This document shows, one piece after another, positions 46,760 through 57,835 of a DNA stretch of 64,000 nt. Source of the stretch: Paramisgurnus dabryanus. Lineage: Eukaryota; Chordata; Actinopteri; Cypriniformes; Cobitidae. The stretch lies in assembly GCF_030506205.2 (NCBI RefSeq), contig NC_133351.1, positions 5,304,301 to 5,368,300 of the forward strand, in the 5' to 3' direction. Made by a program: the position numbers and the translations under genes. The notes beneath the pieces are model-generated. The model saw only the letters and a list, made by a program, of their open reading frames with translations, was not told the origin of the DNA and ran no database searches. Each line of letters opens with the position of its first letter. Positions within the stretch are counted from its first letter, which is position 1.

Positions 46760-47522
46760 TGGGATAGTTCACCCAAAAATGTAAATTCTCATGTTGTTAC
46801 AAACCTGTATTAATTTCTTAGTTCTTATGAACACAAAGGAAACTATTTTGAGGATTGTTTGTAACATAGACTGTAAAAAAGATGGACGATGCCCATCGCT
46901 CTCTTCCATTGGTGAAAAATGAAGCCGCCAGTGTCCCAATATGGCGCTGACATCTTGGGCCTTGAGTTTGCGCAGTAGCGATTTCGGGACCAGTCCTGTG
47001 CGGTAGTGAGCAAGAAGTAAAGCCGCGAAATCAAGGCCCCGCCCTCGCTCTCACAGAATGTGCATATCACAGCTGTCAATCATGACGTCACACCACCGTT
47101 TTTATAGCATTAGATAACTAACTAAAAACAAACTTATTTAAAAAAAAAAACACTTGAATTTACTTCAGCTTTATAAAAACTACAGTAAATGACAGAAACC
47201 TATTTCGGAAAAAAAGAAAATTGAAGTGTAATTAAATTGTTTAGTTGGTCTTAAGTCCCATTGAATAACATGGGGGAGGCGGGTTTATGAACTATACTGG
47301 GACTAGTCACTGGGGGGCGATTGAGATGTTTTGGCTTACTTTTCAGGGCTTGTGTGGCACGCTTGGTTTGTAACGAAACCATTAATGAGCCCATTTGCTT
47401 CCATAGTATTATTATTCTTTCTTTGTGTTTATCAAAAAAAAATAAAAAATGTATACAGGTTTGTAACAATAGTAGAGCGAGTAATTGATGACAGAATTTT
47501 TATTTTTGGGTGTACTATCCCT
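46760..47522. mobile_element. TTAA MITE, ggatagttcaccc family, with nested element
   Basis: Ends tgggatagttcaccc and gggtgtactatccct are flanked by ttaa at 46756-46759 and 47523-47526. The usual inner hairpin is interrupted by the insertion at 46866. Confidence 0.85.
46866..47366. mobile_element. 501-bp nested element with exact 8-bp duplication and no terminal inverted repeat
   Basis: Bounded by tttgtaac at 46858-46865 and 47367-47374. It begins atagactgtaaaaaagatgg and ends gtgtggcacgcttgg, which are not inverses. It has no obvious poly-A tail or RNA polymerase III boxes. A related start lies at 24736. Class unassigned. Confidence 0.75.
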
Positions 47523-47526
47523 TTAA

Positions 47527-48055
47527 TATTTTATTGTAGTCTTGAAAGTGTTTTTTTTTTTAACAAATATATCAAAAATAATGCATAATGCATTTTCATT
47601 GCTAAAATGTATAGATGATCAATTTTCTCAATTCATCTGTCATTGGGACGTTTGGCCAAAGGATTAGTGTTGAACCCTGCATATCTGTCTGTGGATGTGT
47701 GTGCACCCTCTCTATGTAAACTGGAATAGCAGTGGATTGCTGGTTAGCCACAGACACCTCAGTTCGGCCGATGTGGTTACCCTCTGCTCGTGCTTAAAGA
47801 GACGGCCTGTGGCATCTGTGTACAGACACAGGCCAGAAAACCACCCACAGGACGCCTGCAGTTTTAGGAGTCTAGTATTACGTTGGCGCTATAAACGTAT
47901 TTAATGCAGGTCATTCAAGACCTTCTGTGTTCACAGATCATTTATCTGATTTCTGTAGGATTTGTCCGGTTGTGCTTTTATGAACAGTGTTGCTGGACGT
48001 GAAGGTTTTCAGTTTGTGATCTGGGCTCTGACAATACATTTATTTTATTATTTAT
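47527..48055. other. no feature recognised
   Basis: No exon with both splice signals and no element boundary. tgtgttcacag at 47926-47936 is acceptor-like, with no good donor. Confidence 0.35.
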
Positions 48056-48236
48056 ATAAAAAAGGAAATGAAAAAAGGAGGAAGAAGGGAGAACGGAAGA
48101 AGAGTCAAAGAGAGGAAGAAATTAAAAAAACAGGGAAAAAGAAGTGTAATGGAAAGTAAGTAGAAAATAAAGCAAGCAAGGAAGCAATCGAAGTAAGAGA
48201 AAGGGAAAAATAAGAAAGGAATTGAAGATGAGAGAA
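48056..48236. repeat. purine-rich tract of about 180 bases
   Basis: About nine of ten bases are A or G (for example aaaaaaggaggaagaaggga). The lysine- and glutamate-rich frame at 47962-48159 comes from this composition and is not a gene. Confidence 0.85.
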
Positions 48237-48376
48237 TTTTTTTTTTATATATTCTGTTGATAGACTAAGCCTGAAGTTTAGGCTCGTCCTAGACTGGGTT
48301 CAGCTTGGGTTTAGGCTGTGTCAAAACTGGGTCTGAGGAGCAGGAAGCAGATGGTGCTGAAATCTTCAGCCAAAGG

Positions 48377-48405
48377 TCTCTCTCTCTCTCTCTCTCTCTC
48401 TAGCT
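48377..48405. repeat. CT dinucleotide microsatellite
   Basis: About 14 tc units without interruption. Confidence 0.95.
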
Positions 48406-48894
48406 GGGTCTCCATTACTCTTCAAATTGACAATGCAAATTGAAAATATGGCCAATGGAAACACGTTAATTTTGCAAAAACTCCCATATATCGCAAAAAA
48501 AGTTGTTTTGTCAGGCAATTCGAAAGTGGTGTATTTCGCAAATCAACAATGAAAACAGTTTTTTCCACTTCTAGGTAACCTGATGTAAGTAAGTCACACA
48601 ATCATTATTTGAAGATGACGTGATATGTACTAAGACCTACCAGAAACACCTCAACACATGTCTGCTCCAAAGTATAAGGGGCTTTCCTTGCCAATACCAT
48701 ATGTTGCACATCATTGGTTATTGGAAACACTGTAATTTCCCAATAGTTTTTTGTCGACATTTAGATAATAATGCTAAAGTTTTGTGCAAATCTGCAATTG
48801 CAACGCAGCTTTTCTCTCGCTCACTTAAATGAGTATTGATTTAAAACATACTCTTTGAGCAGGGACTGATGTAAAGTTTTACTAAGTCTTTAAA
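48406..48894. other. MITE-like remnant, no gene
   Basis: Repeated caaattgaaaatatggc and gcaaaaa motifs at 48420-48560 suggest an old MITE. The rest is anonymous. Confidence 0.3.
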
Positions 48895-49328
48895 GCTTTC
48901 CCCGCGTTAACTCGTCAATTAAGAGAAAGCGCTTCCCTGCCAATGACGAGTATTTCCGGCAATCAATAATACCACTATTATCCACCAGGTGGCGCTCTTC
49001 CGCAACTTATAAAACCCGAAAGTGTCGCCCTAGGGCAAACAGCTGTATGTCCATGTGTGTTTTGAGGATTGCTCTGAATCTGATCTCTATCAAAAGTCCT
49101 TCCCAAAAATTAAATTATCTCAGCGTTTGTTTAAAATGTGGTGTTTTTTAAGAAATCTACCCTTATTTGAAAGGTTATAAAAAGAGAACTAATAAAAGTC
49201 TGATTAAATGTTTTTTTTTGTTTGAAAGCAGAAGTTTATATATTTAAAGAAGAACATTTAAACTTTTGTGAAAATCATGAAAAATGACTTGCAAACTTAA
49301 AAAAAAAAAACGCCGGCAGGGAAAGAGC
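48895..49328. mobile_element. ctctttccc MITE, inverted copy
   Basis: It shares agagaaagcgcttccctgcc, aatgacgag and gccggcagggaaagag with 9368-9560 and 58594-59005, in the opposite orientation to 9368. Ends are slightly rearranged. Confidence 0.6.
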
Positions 49329-49399
49329 CATAATGGTAGCAAGTACTGGCCTGGATGGACTGTAGTAACATATTGGTTGTCTTCTGATGCTGTTGTCTG

Positions 49400-50210
49400 A
49401 AAGGCGCATTATACTCAATTATAGTCAATTAATGGCCTTCTTAGATGAGCACAATATCTCTGAAATTTTTCAATCTGGTTTTAAACCTTTACATAGCACA
49501 GAATCTGCACTTCTTAAAGTTTTTAATGATATTTTTTTAACTACTGATTCTGAGGACTGTGTTGTTTTGTTGCTTCTGGATTTGACAGCTGCTTTTGACA
49601 CCGTGAACCACGATATTCTGATTTCCCGTTTGGAACATTGGGTGGGCATTAAGGGTATGGCACTGAAATGGTTTAGGTCTTACCTGGAGGGTAGAACATT
49701 TTGTGTAAGTTGTGGAGATGCTGTGTCCTCTTCTGCCCCATTGTCTTGTGGGGTTCCACAAGGCTCAATATTAGGCCCCCTTCTGTTCTCTCTGTATCTA
49801 CTCCCATTGGGGTCCAGTTGGTGCAAAATGCTGCCGCACGTTTACTAACTGGAACACATAAGTTTTCACATGTTTCCCCTGTCTTATCCGCACTACATTG
49901 GCTCCCTATACAGCAAAGGATCCATTTTAAGATTCTGTTGTTTACGTTCAAAGGCCTAAATGGCCTTGCACCGCCTTACATCTCTGAACTTTTACATCCC
50001 TATAGACCTACCCGCTCTCTCAGGTCAGCTGATAAACTGCTCCTTAGTGGGCCTTAAACGAAGCGCAAGCTTAAAGGGGATCGGGCTTTTGCGGTTGCGG
50101 CTCCTAAATTATGGAACGAGTTACCTTTATTCATCAGGCAGGCATCATCATTACCAGTTTTTAAGTCTCTTCTTAAAACCCACCTGTATGCATTGGCGTT
50201 TGAAAACTGA
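49400..50210 (+). pseudogene. L2 LINE ORF2 remnant, reverse transcriptase lacking the YADD box
   Basis: The first part has FQSGFKPLHSTESALLK, the motif A region LLLLDLTAAFDTVNHDIL and motif B GVPQGSILGPLLFSLYLLPL. It then jumps near 49800, in another frame, to NAAARLLTG, SALHWLPI, FKILLFTFKGLNGLAPPYI and, after a premature stop at 50055-50057, AFAVAAPKLWNELPL, ending at the normal terminal stop at 50210. The catalytic YADD motif and thumb are deleted, so it cannot be active. It matches the C-terminal fragment at 11463-11828. Confidence 0.9.
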
Positions 50211-50422
50211 AATTGAAAATCTGTGTCTTGTTATACTGATGGCATGTTGTCTTTCTATGGTTGTATTACTGTTAGTGCTCTTGTAGTCTTGTGTGTTTTG
50301 GATGTGTTTTAATGTTTTTTATATATTTATTTATCTATTATTGTTTTTATTGTACAGCACTTTGTGTCCGCTCTGGATGTAAAAGCGCTTTATAAATAAA
50401 GTTTGCTTGCTTGCTTGCTTAT
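49400..50422 (+). mobile_element. L2-clade LINE with internal deletion
   Basis: Fragmented reverse transcriptase and C-terminal region (49400-50210) are followed by a 3' end with agcgctttataaataaa and a ttgc-type tail at 50401-50422. It is 5'-truncated. About the last third of the reverse transcriptase domain is missing internally. Confidence 0.85.
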
Positions 50423-51390
50423 ACGCAATTTCAAACCACAATATGCAGCTCATCCATAATTTAGCAAGTTTGAGACCTTAAACCATGAGATATGAAGCGT
50501 TTTGTGCTGAAAAAAACAGTATGTATGCACTGCTTTGTGTACAAAAACCCATATAGGAAAGCCAAACAGTCAAAAACAATTGGTTCAAAATTAACATAGG
50601 AAACCTCTGTATTTGAAACGGCAAAGTGTTTTTCTTTTAGAGTGAACCTTTTATCTGATCTATGACAGGTTTATTATTTTATCTTATCTTGACCCTCGTG
50701 TGAACATTTTAGCGTCTTTGTCTATGGGTCTCCAGAGCCTTCGAGTCACCACGTGTGTTCCTGTTGAGCGTGTAGGGTTGATGTGTCTTTGATAGCAAAG
50801 TGTGTGTTAAAGTTTTCAAGACAGCTTAGATCATGACACACAAACACACACCTTCTGGACAAGTAATGCTATGACCTTTTCATGCATTCGCACGATTTAC
50901 TCGCTCGTCTTCCTCAGAGGAGGGTTGTGAAGCGCACTGGCTCTCTCAAACGTGCCGGGCAGATCTCCTGCTACGAGGGCGGATAAATGAATTGAAAATG
51001 AAGATGAGCCGTTGTCGACTTGTTAAACGCCCACACCCCTGATCTCCAAACCAGTCTTCTCCAAAGAGCATGCAAATGCATCTGCTCTTTATAGCAATTA
51101 TATGCGATATAGTTTTGGATAGAGACTTTGGAAAGAAGAAGCATAAAGCTTGAAATGCACTTACTTTTTGGTTCTGATCTGGTGTTTGTTTGGTTATAAT
51201 GTATTTTGCATGTTTGTTTTTGCCCTGGTATAACTCGGCTTGTTGCAGTGCATTGATTATTGGTAGAAATGTGTGGTTTGGGTTTGGTTTTGGTTTTGGA
51301 CTGGAGGTGAGGTTTCTTTTAATAGACTTATTATAAAACAATGCTGTACGTAGTGTAAACACGTTTTAGTTTTGAATGCTATAGATGTTT
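50423..51390. other. repeat-poor stretch, no gene called
   Basis: A good acceptor (tcgctcgtcttcctcag) ends at 50921 and is followed by about 40 open codons in phase 1, but no donor was found. The reverse frame at 50946-51362 shows no domain. Confidence 0.3.
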
Positions 51391-51514
51391 GTGGTGAGGC
51401 TTGATGCTAGCAACACCAACATCACATGTTCGATTCCCAGAGAGCACACACATTGATATTAACAGATGCATAGCTTTAATACACTATCAGTAACTTTGGA
51501 TGAAAACATCTACA
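51391..51514 (+). mobile_element. tRNA-derived SINE, diverged
   Basis: Has gctagcaacaccaacatcac, then the B box gttcgattccc, the acacac spacer and the tail gtaactttggatgaaaacat. The A-box end is missing. Confidence 0.6.
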
Positions 51515-51895
51515 AGAAAACAAGTTTGGTTTCTTTCATTGTATTAATTAGGTTGCTCAGTTTTGCACATTTTAATGTTTTTATATCCATTTAGCCGAAT
51601 CCATTAGCTTTCCAAACACATAAACGATCAAAAAATATTTGTGGGTGATGATTGCTGGCTGTCTGAGGAGGAGGAGGAGGAGGCTGTGATCTGATTCACA
51701 CACAAAGTTTATGAAGACAGATTTGTTTGAATATTAAGTAGTCTGACTGAGCATGTGTCTCATTCAGAGGAAGGCAGTAAAAACTTGTGTGTTTGTGTGT
51801 GTGATGTAGTACAGTAGATATAACTGTCTGCCAAAAGATGCCGGTGTATATTTAGTGGGCTTAGGAGTATATTCAATAGTCACCATATATATTAT

Positions 51896-52155
51896 AGGGA
51901 TGCACCGAATGTGCACCGAATTTTGGCAATCAAAATTATTTGGCTGAATTTTTTTTTTTTTGGTTCGGCCGAATAAGTCAATAGACTGAATAAATATTAT
52001 AGAATAATTATGTTTTCGATGACGTGAAGAAATGGCAACCAGCGTAGAGTGAGAAACACGCACGCTTTATAAATGCAGCAAACATGTCGGCAAAGTGGAT
52101 GCATTTTAAAGTGTTGGCCGAATAGATATGGTTGTCAAAAATTCTGTGCATCCCT
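51896..52155. mobile_element. hAT-type MITE, agggatgcaccgaat family
   Basis: Ends agggatgcac and gtgcatccct are exact inverses. Flanks tatattat and tatatgtt match at six of eight bases. Inner ttcggccgaataagtc and ttggccgaatag motifs recur. 260 bp. Confidence 0.7.
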
Positions 52156-52914
52156 TATATGTTATGATGTCCAGATCGTTACAAAGACCTATTCAAACTT
52201 TAAACCATACTCCAGCCAAATATCAAAATTACCCCATTATTTACACACCTAGAACCTAGAAAATGCACTTTACAGACACATTCTGCGGATACCAGAGACT
52301 ATTTTAATATTGCTGAAAACACCGAGGTTAGTGGCCCTTTAAGCAATCCGAAATACATATCTCCATCATTTTTCGGACTAACACATTTTGAGTAATTTTA
52401 GTAAATGTCCTTTCTCTTCCTAGCTTTATAACATTAGAAAACAGGGATAATGGAACAACTTCTGACTTTAAACCCCCCAAAAGTTTTTTATCCTTCACAA
52501 AAGTAATCCACACGGCTGCGAGGGGATTTCATAAATATTTTAAACTTTAATAACTAGCTTCTGGATGACGCCATCTTGGACTCGATTAACGAGAGAGTTT
52601 TAGCACAAGGAACGTTGGTTGCCATGGGTACGTTGCGTAGCGACTCTCTCGTGAATTTATATTAGTCCAAGATGCCGTCATTACCAGAACAGGGTTCCCA
52701 CAGGTGCTTGAAATCCTTAAAGGTTTGTGAATCTGGGGGGGAAAATTCAAGGCCCTGGGAAGTTTTTGAGAATATACATTGTAGGATACAGGTCATTGAA
52801 AGTGCTTGAATCTACAGGAAAAAAAATCTGGAAAAAAATCTGTATAATTCCCTGTGTAGTGTAGGATAATATCATAAAAAATGGTTCGCTTTAAATGCTT
52901 ATATCATCTCTATG

Positions 52915-53107
52915 CACTGAAAAAAATGATTCATTCAATTTACTCAATTTTTTAAGGTAAGGGGTTGCAATCAATTTATTTAAGCTAAATTTAAGCAAAA
53001 AAATAAAATAAAATTAAAAACTTTTGTTTAAATGTAGCTTAAATAAATTGATTGCAACCACTTACCTTAAAAAAATGATTTAATTGAATGAATCATTTTT
53101 TTCAGTG
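52915..53107. mobile_element. palindromic MITE nested in copy 2 only
   Basis: Ends cactgaaaaaaatgattcat and atgaatcatttttttcagtg are inverses, and the inner arms (gcaatcaatttatttaagct / agcttaaataaattgattgc) also pair. tg flanks both sides. Copy 1 of the host lacks it. Confidence 0.8.
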
Positions 53108-53163
53108 TGCGAATGTTGATTCATACCAAAATGCTTTTTTGCATGGTTGTGTTTGACACATGA

Positions 53164-53440
53164 AAACGTCTCGGGTTACATATGTAACAGTTGTTTCCTG
53201 AGAAGGGAACGAGACGCTGCGTCTCCCTTGCCATACTTCCTGCGTCCCTGTAACGCCGTCTTTGGCAATATTTCAGATAGCGATATACTTCCTGGCTCCC
53301 GCCTCTCCCTGTCTTTGTCGTTAAGCTTCACTATTGGTTGAATTTGATATACACATTCAGATGCACTTACCCCTGGAGGCGTCCCCAAAGTGTCACCGCA
53401 GTGACGCAGCGTGAGTTCCCTCAAAAGGTAACAATATATC
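53164..53440. mobile_element. nested cgtctcgggttac element, second copy
   Basis: Nearly the same as 39558-39845, with the same left junction (gacacatgaaaacgtctcgg) and a similar right junction, so the guest was carried along when its host element multiplied. Confidence 0.65.
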
Positions 53441-53824
53441 AAAAGGTAACACGATGTAACCTTGCTCTCACTTGAAATGTGTCCCCACATTTAGTCCTTG
53501 AATTTGAGGGTATTGGACCTGGAAAGTCTCTGAAAGGTCCTTGAATTTGAAGTTAACCAAGGTGTGGGAACCCTGCCATAATCTGGTTATTATAGTTTAT
53601 AAAGTTTAAAATATGGTATTTGTCTTACAAAATCGCATTGATTACCCACAGAAGACCTTTATTAACCCATTGGAGTTGCGTGTATTACTTCTGTGAAGGA
53701 TGGATGCACTTTGGGTGGGTTTTGAAGTGGTTCCCTGATCCTTGTTTTTAACTGTTATAAAGCTTGAAAGAGCAAGGACATTTACTAAAATAACACCAAA
53801 TTTTAGGTTGGAGTGTTCCTTTAA

Positions 53825-54490
53825 GTCACACTACGACCAAGAGTAATAAGTAAAAAGCTTGCAAAAACACTAAAAAGTTGTTGTTTTACTTCTTGCATCA
53901 GACTTTGAATCTAATTGCTTTCAAAGCTTTTATACATTTTTGAATATTTATACAATAAAATGTTGTTAGACGGCTGAAAATATAAATCATTTATTTATTT
54001 ATTTATTTAGCTGTATCTTGCAGGGTTGCTGCCCACACACAAACAAAACTGCCATGCGTTGTACATTTTTCTCTTGACGTTTTGCAGTTTGGCCCTCCAG
54101 TGGTGTGAATGTGTGCGTTGTGTGTGTATTTGGGTTTTGGCCCGACAGCGATGAAAGAGGCCGACTGGTGCTGCTAGAGTCTTGTTTTTATCACAGAGCT
54201 GCCTCTTTATTTAGACGTCTGAATAATAGATGAGCGCTTAAGTGCCAGAGAGAGATGGAGCATCTCACTTATGGACTGGGTTCGACTTAATTTAACTTCA
54301 TTCAGGCTCACACAGACCTCTCATTAGGACACATTGCACACCAGATTCAAACCTGCATCTGTTGAATGGGCAGCACAGCATAAGATGGCTAAAGCACCAA
54401 TATGCCACAGCACCCAATGACAGTTTAATATACATATTTTGACCTTTAATTATTAATAGAGGATAGTTCACAGAAAAAAATCGAATGAGG
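53825..54490. other. no gene recognised; short attt tract
   Basis: Five atttattt-like units at about 53988-54010. No exon or element boundary. Confidence 0.35.
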
Positions 54491-54636
54491 GTGCTCCTGT
54501 ATAGCTCAGTGGTAGAGTATTGTGTAAGCAGCGCAAAAGCTCATGGGTTTTAACCCATGGATCACACATATTGTTAAAATGTAAACATAATGCACTTGAA
54601 GTTGCTTTGGATAAACGAGTATGTTAAATGCATAGA
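54491..54636 (+). mobile_element. tRNA-derived SINE (HAmo-like), best copy
   Basis: A tRNA-like head with A box tagctcagtggtagag, then gtgtaagcagcgcaaaagct, a degenerate B box gggttttaaccc, an acacata spacer and the tail gttgctttggataaacgagt. It looks like a tRNA, but the B box is changed (ttc to ttt), the fold is not kept, and four related copies exist in the window. It is transcribed by RNA polymerase III when active and moved by a LINE with the same tail. Confidence 0.75.
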
Positions 54637-55785
54637 TATACATGAATAAACAATGACAGATTTTTACTTATACCCTAAAGAATGAACATTGTAAAGCATT
54701 TTTAGAGTTTTAGAGCTGTCAAGGTCACCTTGCTCTCCCTCTGTGGGTGCAGTTTTTGTATGGCTGACAGAGTCATTCGGCTTACGGTGCATTTCTCTTT
54801 AAATTACTCTCACTATCCTTTCATTTCCATCTCTCTCAGTACAAAAGGGTCATTGCATCGTTCCTCAGCGCTCTCGCTCTCTCTCTCTCTCTCTCTTTAA
54901 TTCTTTCTTTCTTTCTCTTGTCTGCACGGCAGGGCATGTAGGGGTCGAGGGTGGAGCATAACTGGGTCACTGGATACCCTGTAACAAATAAGCACATATT
55001 TTAATGCTTACTATGAACTCTGTATTGCATAGCAATTTCTGACTGCATGCTGATTCAACAGCAAAAAATGCATTTGACCATGACTGTTTTGCTGACACAA
55101 GTTTAGACTGCTATGATAACGGATCAATTGTGAACTTGTGATGCAGTATACCACTCATGATGTAGTTGAATCTCATGATATAATTTTTTAACTTAACTAA
55201 ATCGAATTCAGTACTGCACAAGTGATTGGCGACCTTTTTATTTGAAATACAAATAAATACAAATAGGTCTTTAACAATTGCTGTCCTGGTTGTATGGAGA
55301 GGTAAATGAGAGGTTTTTAGAGGAAGTCACCCGTATGTACAGTACATGAGTTTTTGGAGGCAGAATTGTGCCTGGTACAGGTGCCAGCCCTCACAGATGG
55401 TCACCATGCCTCCTGCCTGCCGCTCTGAATGTGGCACTCTGTCCGTCCGTCTTGGCATCCGTGCCTGGGTCAGAGCTGCCAAGCAAAGCGGCCAGGAGAC
55501 GGCTATTCGGTCAGGATTATAGTGCAATGAGTAGCATTTTAGACACATCCCATTCATACATACAGTATGCTTTTATGCGCACATATACACAAGTGTCACA
55601 TAAAACTCTTAATTTGGTTTTATTTTATGCTGATTAATAATATAATTTTGTGTGGTGACCGCATATAGTATAAGTTTTTAAAGGCTTTGAGATTGCGATT
55701 AAGAAATCTGACTTACTGAGTTGTAGTTTTTAATTTTTATCAAATTAAACTAGCAATCTGTGGTGGGTTGGGATTTGGGAATTTC
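54637..55785. other. repeat-poor stretch with CT tract, no gene called
   Basis: CT and TTTC runs at 54868-54920. At 55390-55510 a GC-rich stretch after gccctcacag stays open in two frames, but no donor follows. Confidence 0.3.
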
Positions 55786-55915
55786 ATTTATTTTACTTTC
55801 ATGCATTAGCCAGACGCTTTTATCCAAAGTAACTTAAAGTGTATTCAAGGTATATAAGTATATGTGTTCCCTGAGAATCAAACCCACAACATTTGCATTG
55901 CAAATGCATTAGCAA
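55786..55915 (-). mobile_element. tRNA-derived SINE, truncated
   Basis: The reverse strand has gggtttgattctcagggaac as B box region and the tail actttggataaaagcgtctg. The head is missing. Confidence 0.65.
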
Positions 55916-55919
55916 TTAA

Positions 55920-56764
55920 AGGATTAGTACATTTTCTTAAAAAAAATAAAATCCTGATAATTTACTCACCACCGTGTCATCCAAAATGTTGATGTCTTTC
56001 TTTGTTCAGTCGAGAAGAAATTATGTTTTTTGAAGAAAACATTCCAGGATTTTTCTCATTTTAATGAACTTTAATGGACCCCAACACTTAACAGTTTTAA
56101 TGCAGTTTAAAATTGCAGTTTCAAAGAACTCTAAACGATCCCAAACAAGGCATAAGGGTCTTATCTAGCGAAACGAATAAAAAATAAAAATATGCACTTT
56201 TAAACCACAACTTCTCGTCTATCTCTGGTCATGTGACACGCCAGCGCGACCTCACGTAATACGTCATCATGTAAAGAGGTCATGGATGACATATGCGAAA
56301 CTACGCCCCATTGTTTACAAGTGTGAAGAAAGAGGACCGTTCCGACGTTGTTTTATGTCGAATGATACTAATTAACGTCTTTGTGTCAGTTTATTGTTTA
56401 AAATGGTCCGCAAATGTGCATTTCATATATGTAACACGTGACCTTTCCACGTCATTACGCAATTACGTAATTAGACCGGAGATAGTTGTGGTTTAAAAGT
56501 GCATATTTTTAATTTTTCTTGTCAAAAATGACAATCGCTTCGCTAGATAAGACCCTTATGCGTCGGTTGGGACCGTTTAGAGGCCTTTGAAACTGTAATT
56601 TTATACTGCATAAAAACTGTTAAGTGTTGGGGTCCATTAAAGTCCATTAAAATGAGAAAAGTCCTGGAATGTTTTCCTCAAAAAACATAATTTCTTCTCG
56701 ACTGAATAAAGAAAGACATCAACATTACAAAATAATACTAACTTTAGGATGAGAACACTTCTTT
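55920..56764. mobile_element. large fold-back MITE, aggattagt family
   Basis: Starts aggattagtacattttctt after ttaa at 55916-55919. Long inverted arms: ttcagtcgagaagaaattat pairs with ataatttcttctcgactgaa, and cattccaggatttttctcat has its inverse at 56650. The right end is degraded. A partial copy is at 19670-20240. Confidence 0.8.
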
Positions 56765-57755
56765 TTACACTTGTAGATGAATAAAGTGGTTTACTTTGTT
56801 CAGGGGCTCGGCCATTACATGAATGATAACAGGATGAGAGCAACATATTAGATGCACCGCCAGCAGGGCAGTTAATGGCTCACGAATTGGTCTTTTAAAG
56901 AAACCAGTGTCATTCGGTGCATTGGGAAGATGATCCTGCTGTAGTGTAACCATGTGCCTCCCCACAAACATGTGTATTAAAACCAGCCGGCATTTCCTGG
57001 TGACTGCTCAGATCCAGACTTTTGTTTTCTCCTAGAGTGGACAACGTTTTAACCCAATTTATTCGCCTCTGTCTCGTTCTTGAGGAGCATTAGCTACACC
57101 CTGTAAATGGAACGGGCGGCATTTTATTGGCCTCTGAATTTTGTATGGGTGTATGGGGGAAGGGAGTGTCATGTCTAGACTGTGCACCATAGAGCAGGAT
57201 GGTTTGCTTTTTATTTTCCATTTGGGCATTTGGCAAAATGAGTCTCTAATACTTCAGCATGATTGCAATTTAGAATGTTGGTCTTTTAAAGATGAACCCA
57301 GACCGTGAAGATATAAAAGATAATTGTGAAGACTTGAACGCTGAAGATAATAGACAGTACAGACGTATTTTTGTTGTTTCTACTGGTCAAAGCTTTTAGC
57401 CACCAGAACAGAAATATGTTTATGCTGCATGAAAAGTAAAAGCCAGCTAATGGATATCAGTTTGTTTTTTCCTAGGCTTTTAGTCTCATTTTGGTGTTTA
57501 CATTTTATACAGTTTACCATGTAAATCTTTCCAGATCTTGTTTGCAGGGTTAGTTTCGGGCCAAACACGGTTGTACACTTTACAAACAAAGCAGACATCA
57601 CTTCACCTTTAGTAGTTTTCATGGCATCACAGCCCTCATTTACGCCTCTTAATATTAAAGCCTAATTTCATCTGCCTTTTAAAAGCCGCAACGTATGTAC
57701 TCGTGTGTGCATTATTAATGCACATCTTATGTGTGTACAATGCAAATGCTGGTCC
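56765..57755. other. no gene recognised
   Basis: An acceptor-like tttgttttctcctag at about 57036 is followed by stops in all phases before a donor. No element boundary. Confidence 0.3.
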
Positions 57756-57756
57756 T

Positions 57757-57825
57757 TAAAGAAACAGTTCACCTAAAAAGGAAATTTACCATTTTGTCAG
57801 CTGACCACAGTTTTGAAAATGAAAA
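57757..57825. mobile_element. TTAA MITE start, fragment
   Basis: agaaacagttcacctaaaaa after ttaa resembles the ggatagttcaccc family start. Only the first part is present. Confidence 0.4.
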
Positions 57826-57835
57826 TATCCGTCAC

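Larger units (their letters stand above)
52690..53575. mobile_element. cagggttccc-family element, copy 2, complete, with two guests
   Basis: Ends cagggttcccacagg and ggtgtgggaaccctg are inverses. The host sequence continues on both sides (ccagaa / ccataa, a possible 6-base duplication). Guests are at 52915-53107 and 53164-53440. Confidence 0.75.
52204..53820. mobile_element. TTAA-target element hosting a nest of insertions
   Basis: Ends accatactccagcc and ggttggagtgttcct lie between ttaa at 52200-52203 and 53821-53824. Arms pair across the middle (gacgccatcttggactcg with agtccaagatgccgtca). About 730 bp without the insertion at 52690-53575. Confidence 0.75.

Noticed and set aside
49387..50286. 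Active reverse transcriptase gene
   Set aside because: The catalytic YADD region is deleted, the frame changes at the deletion, and there is a premature stop downstream.
50922..51045. Exon after a strong acceptor, open for about 40 codons in phase 1
   Set aside because: No donor within reach. The reading ends in a stop, and a terminal exon could not be supported without transcript data.
39543..53490. Small conserved protein shared by 39543-39737 and 53147-53341
   Set aside because: Both lie in copies of the same transposon. Similarity is at DNA level in all frames, and the reverse strand is equally open.
54491..54565. Functional tRNA gene
   Set aside because: The A box is good, but the B box is altered, the cloverleaf is not maintained, and the sequence continues into the SINE tail shared by other copies.
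55391..55512. GC-rich exon after gccctcacag
   Set aside because: Open in two frames, but no donor follows and no recognisable domain.
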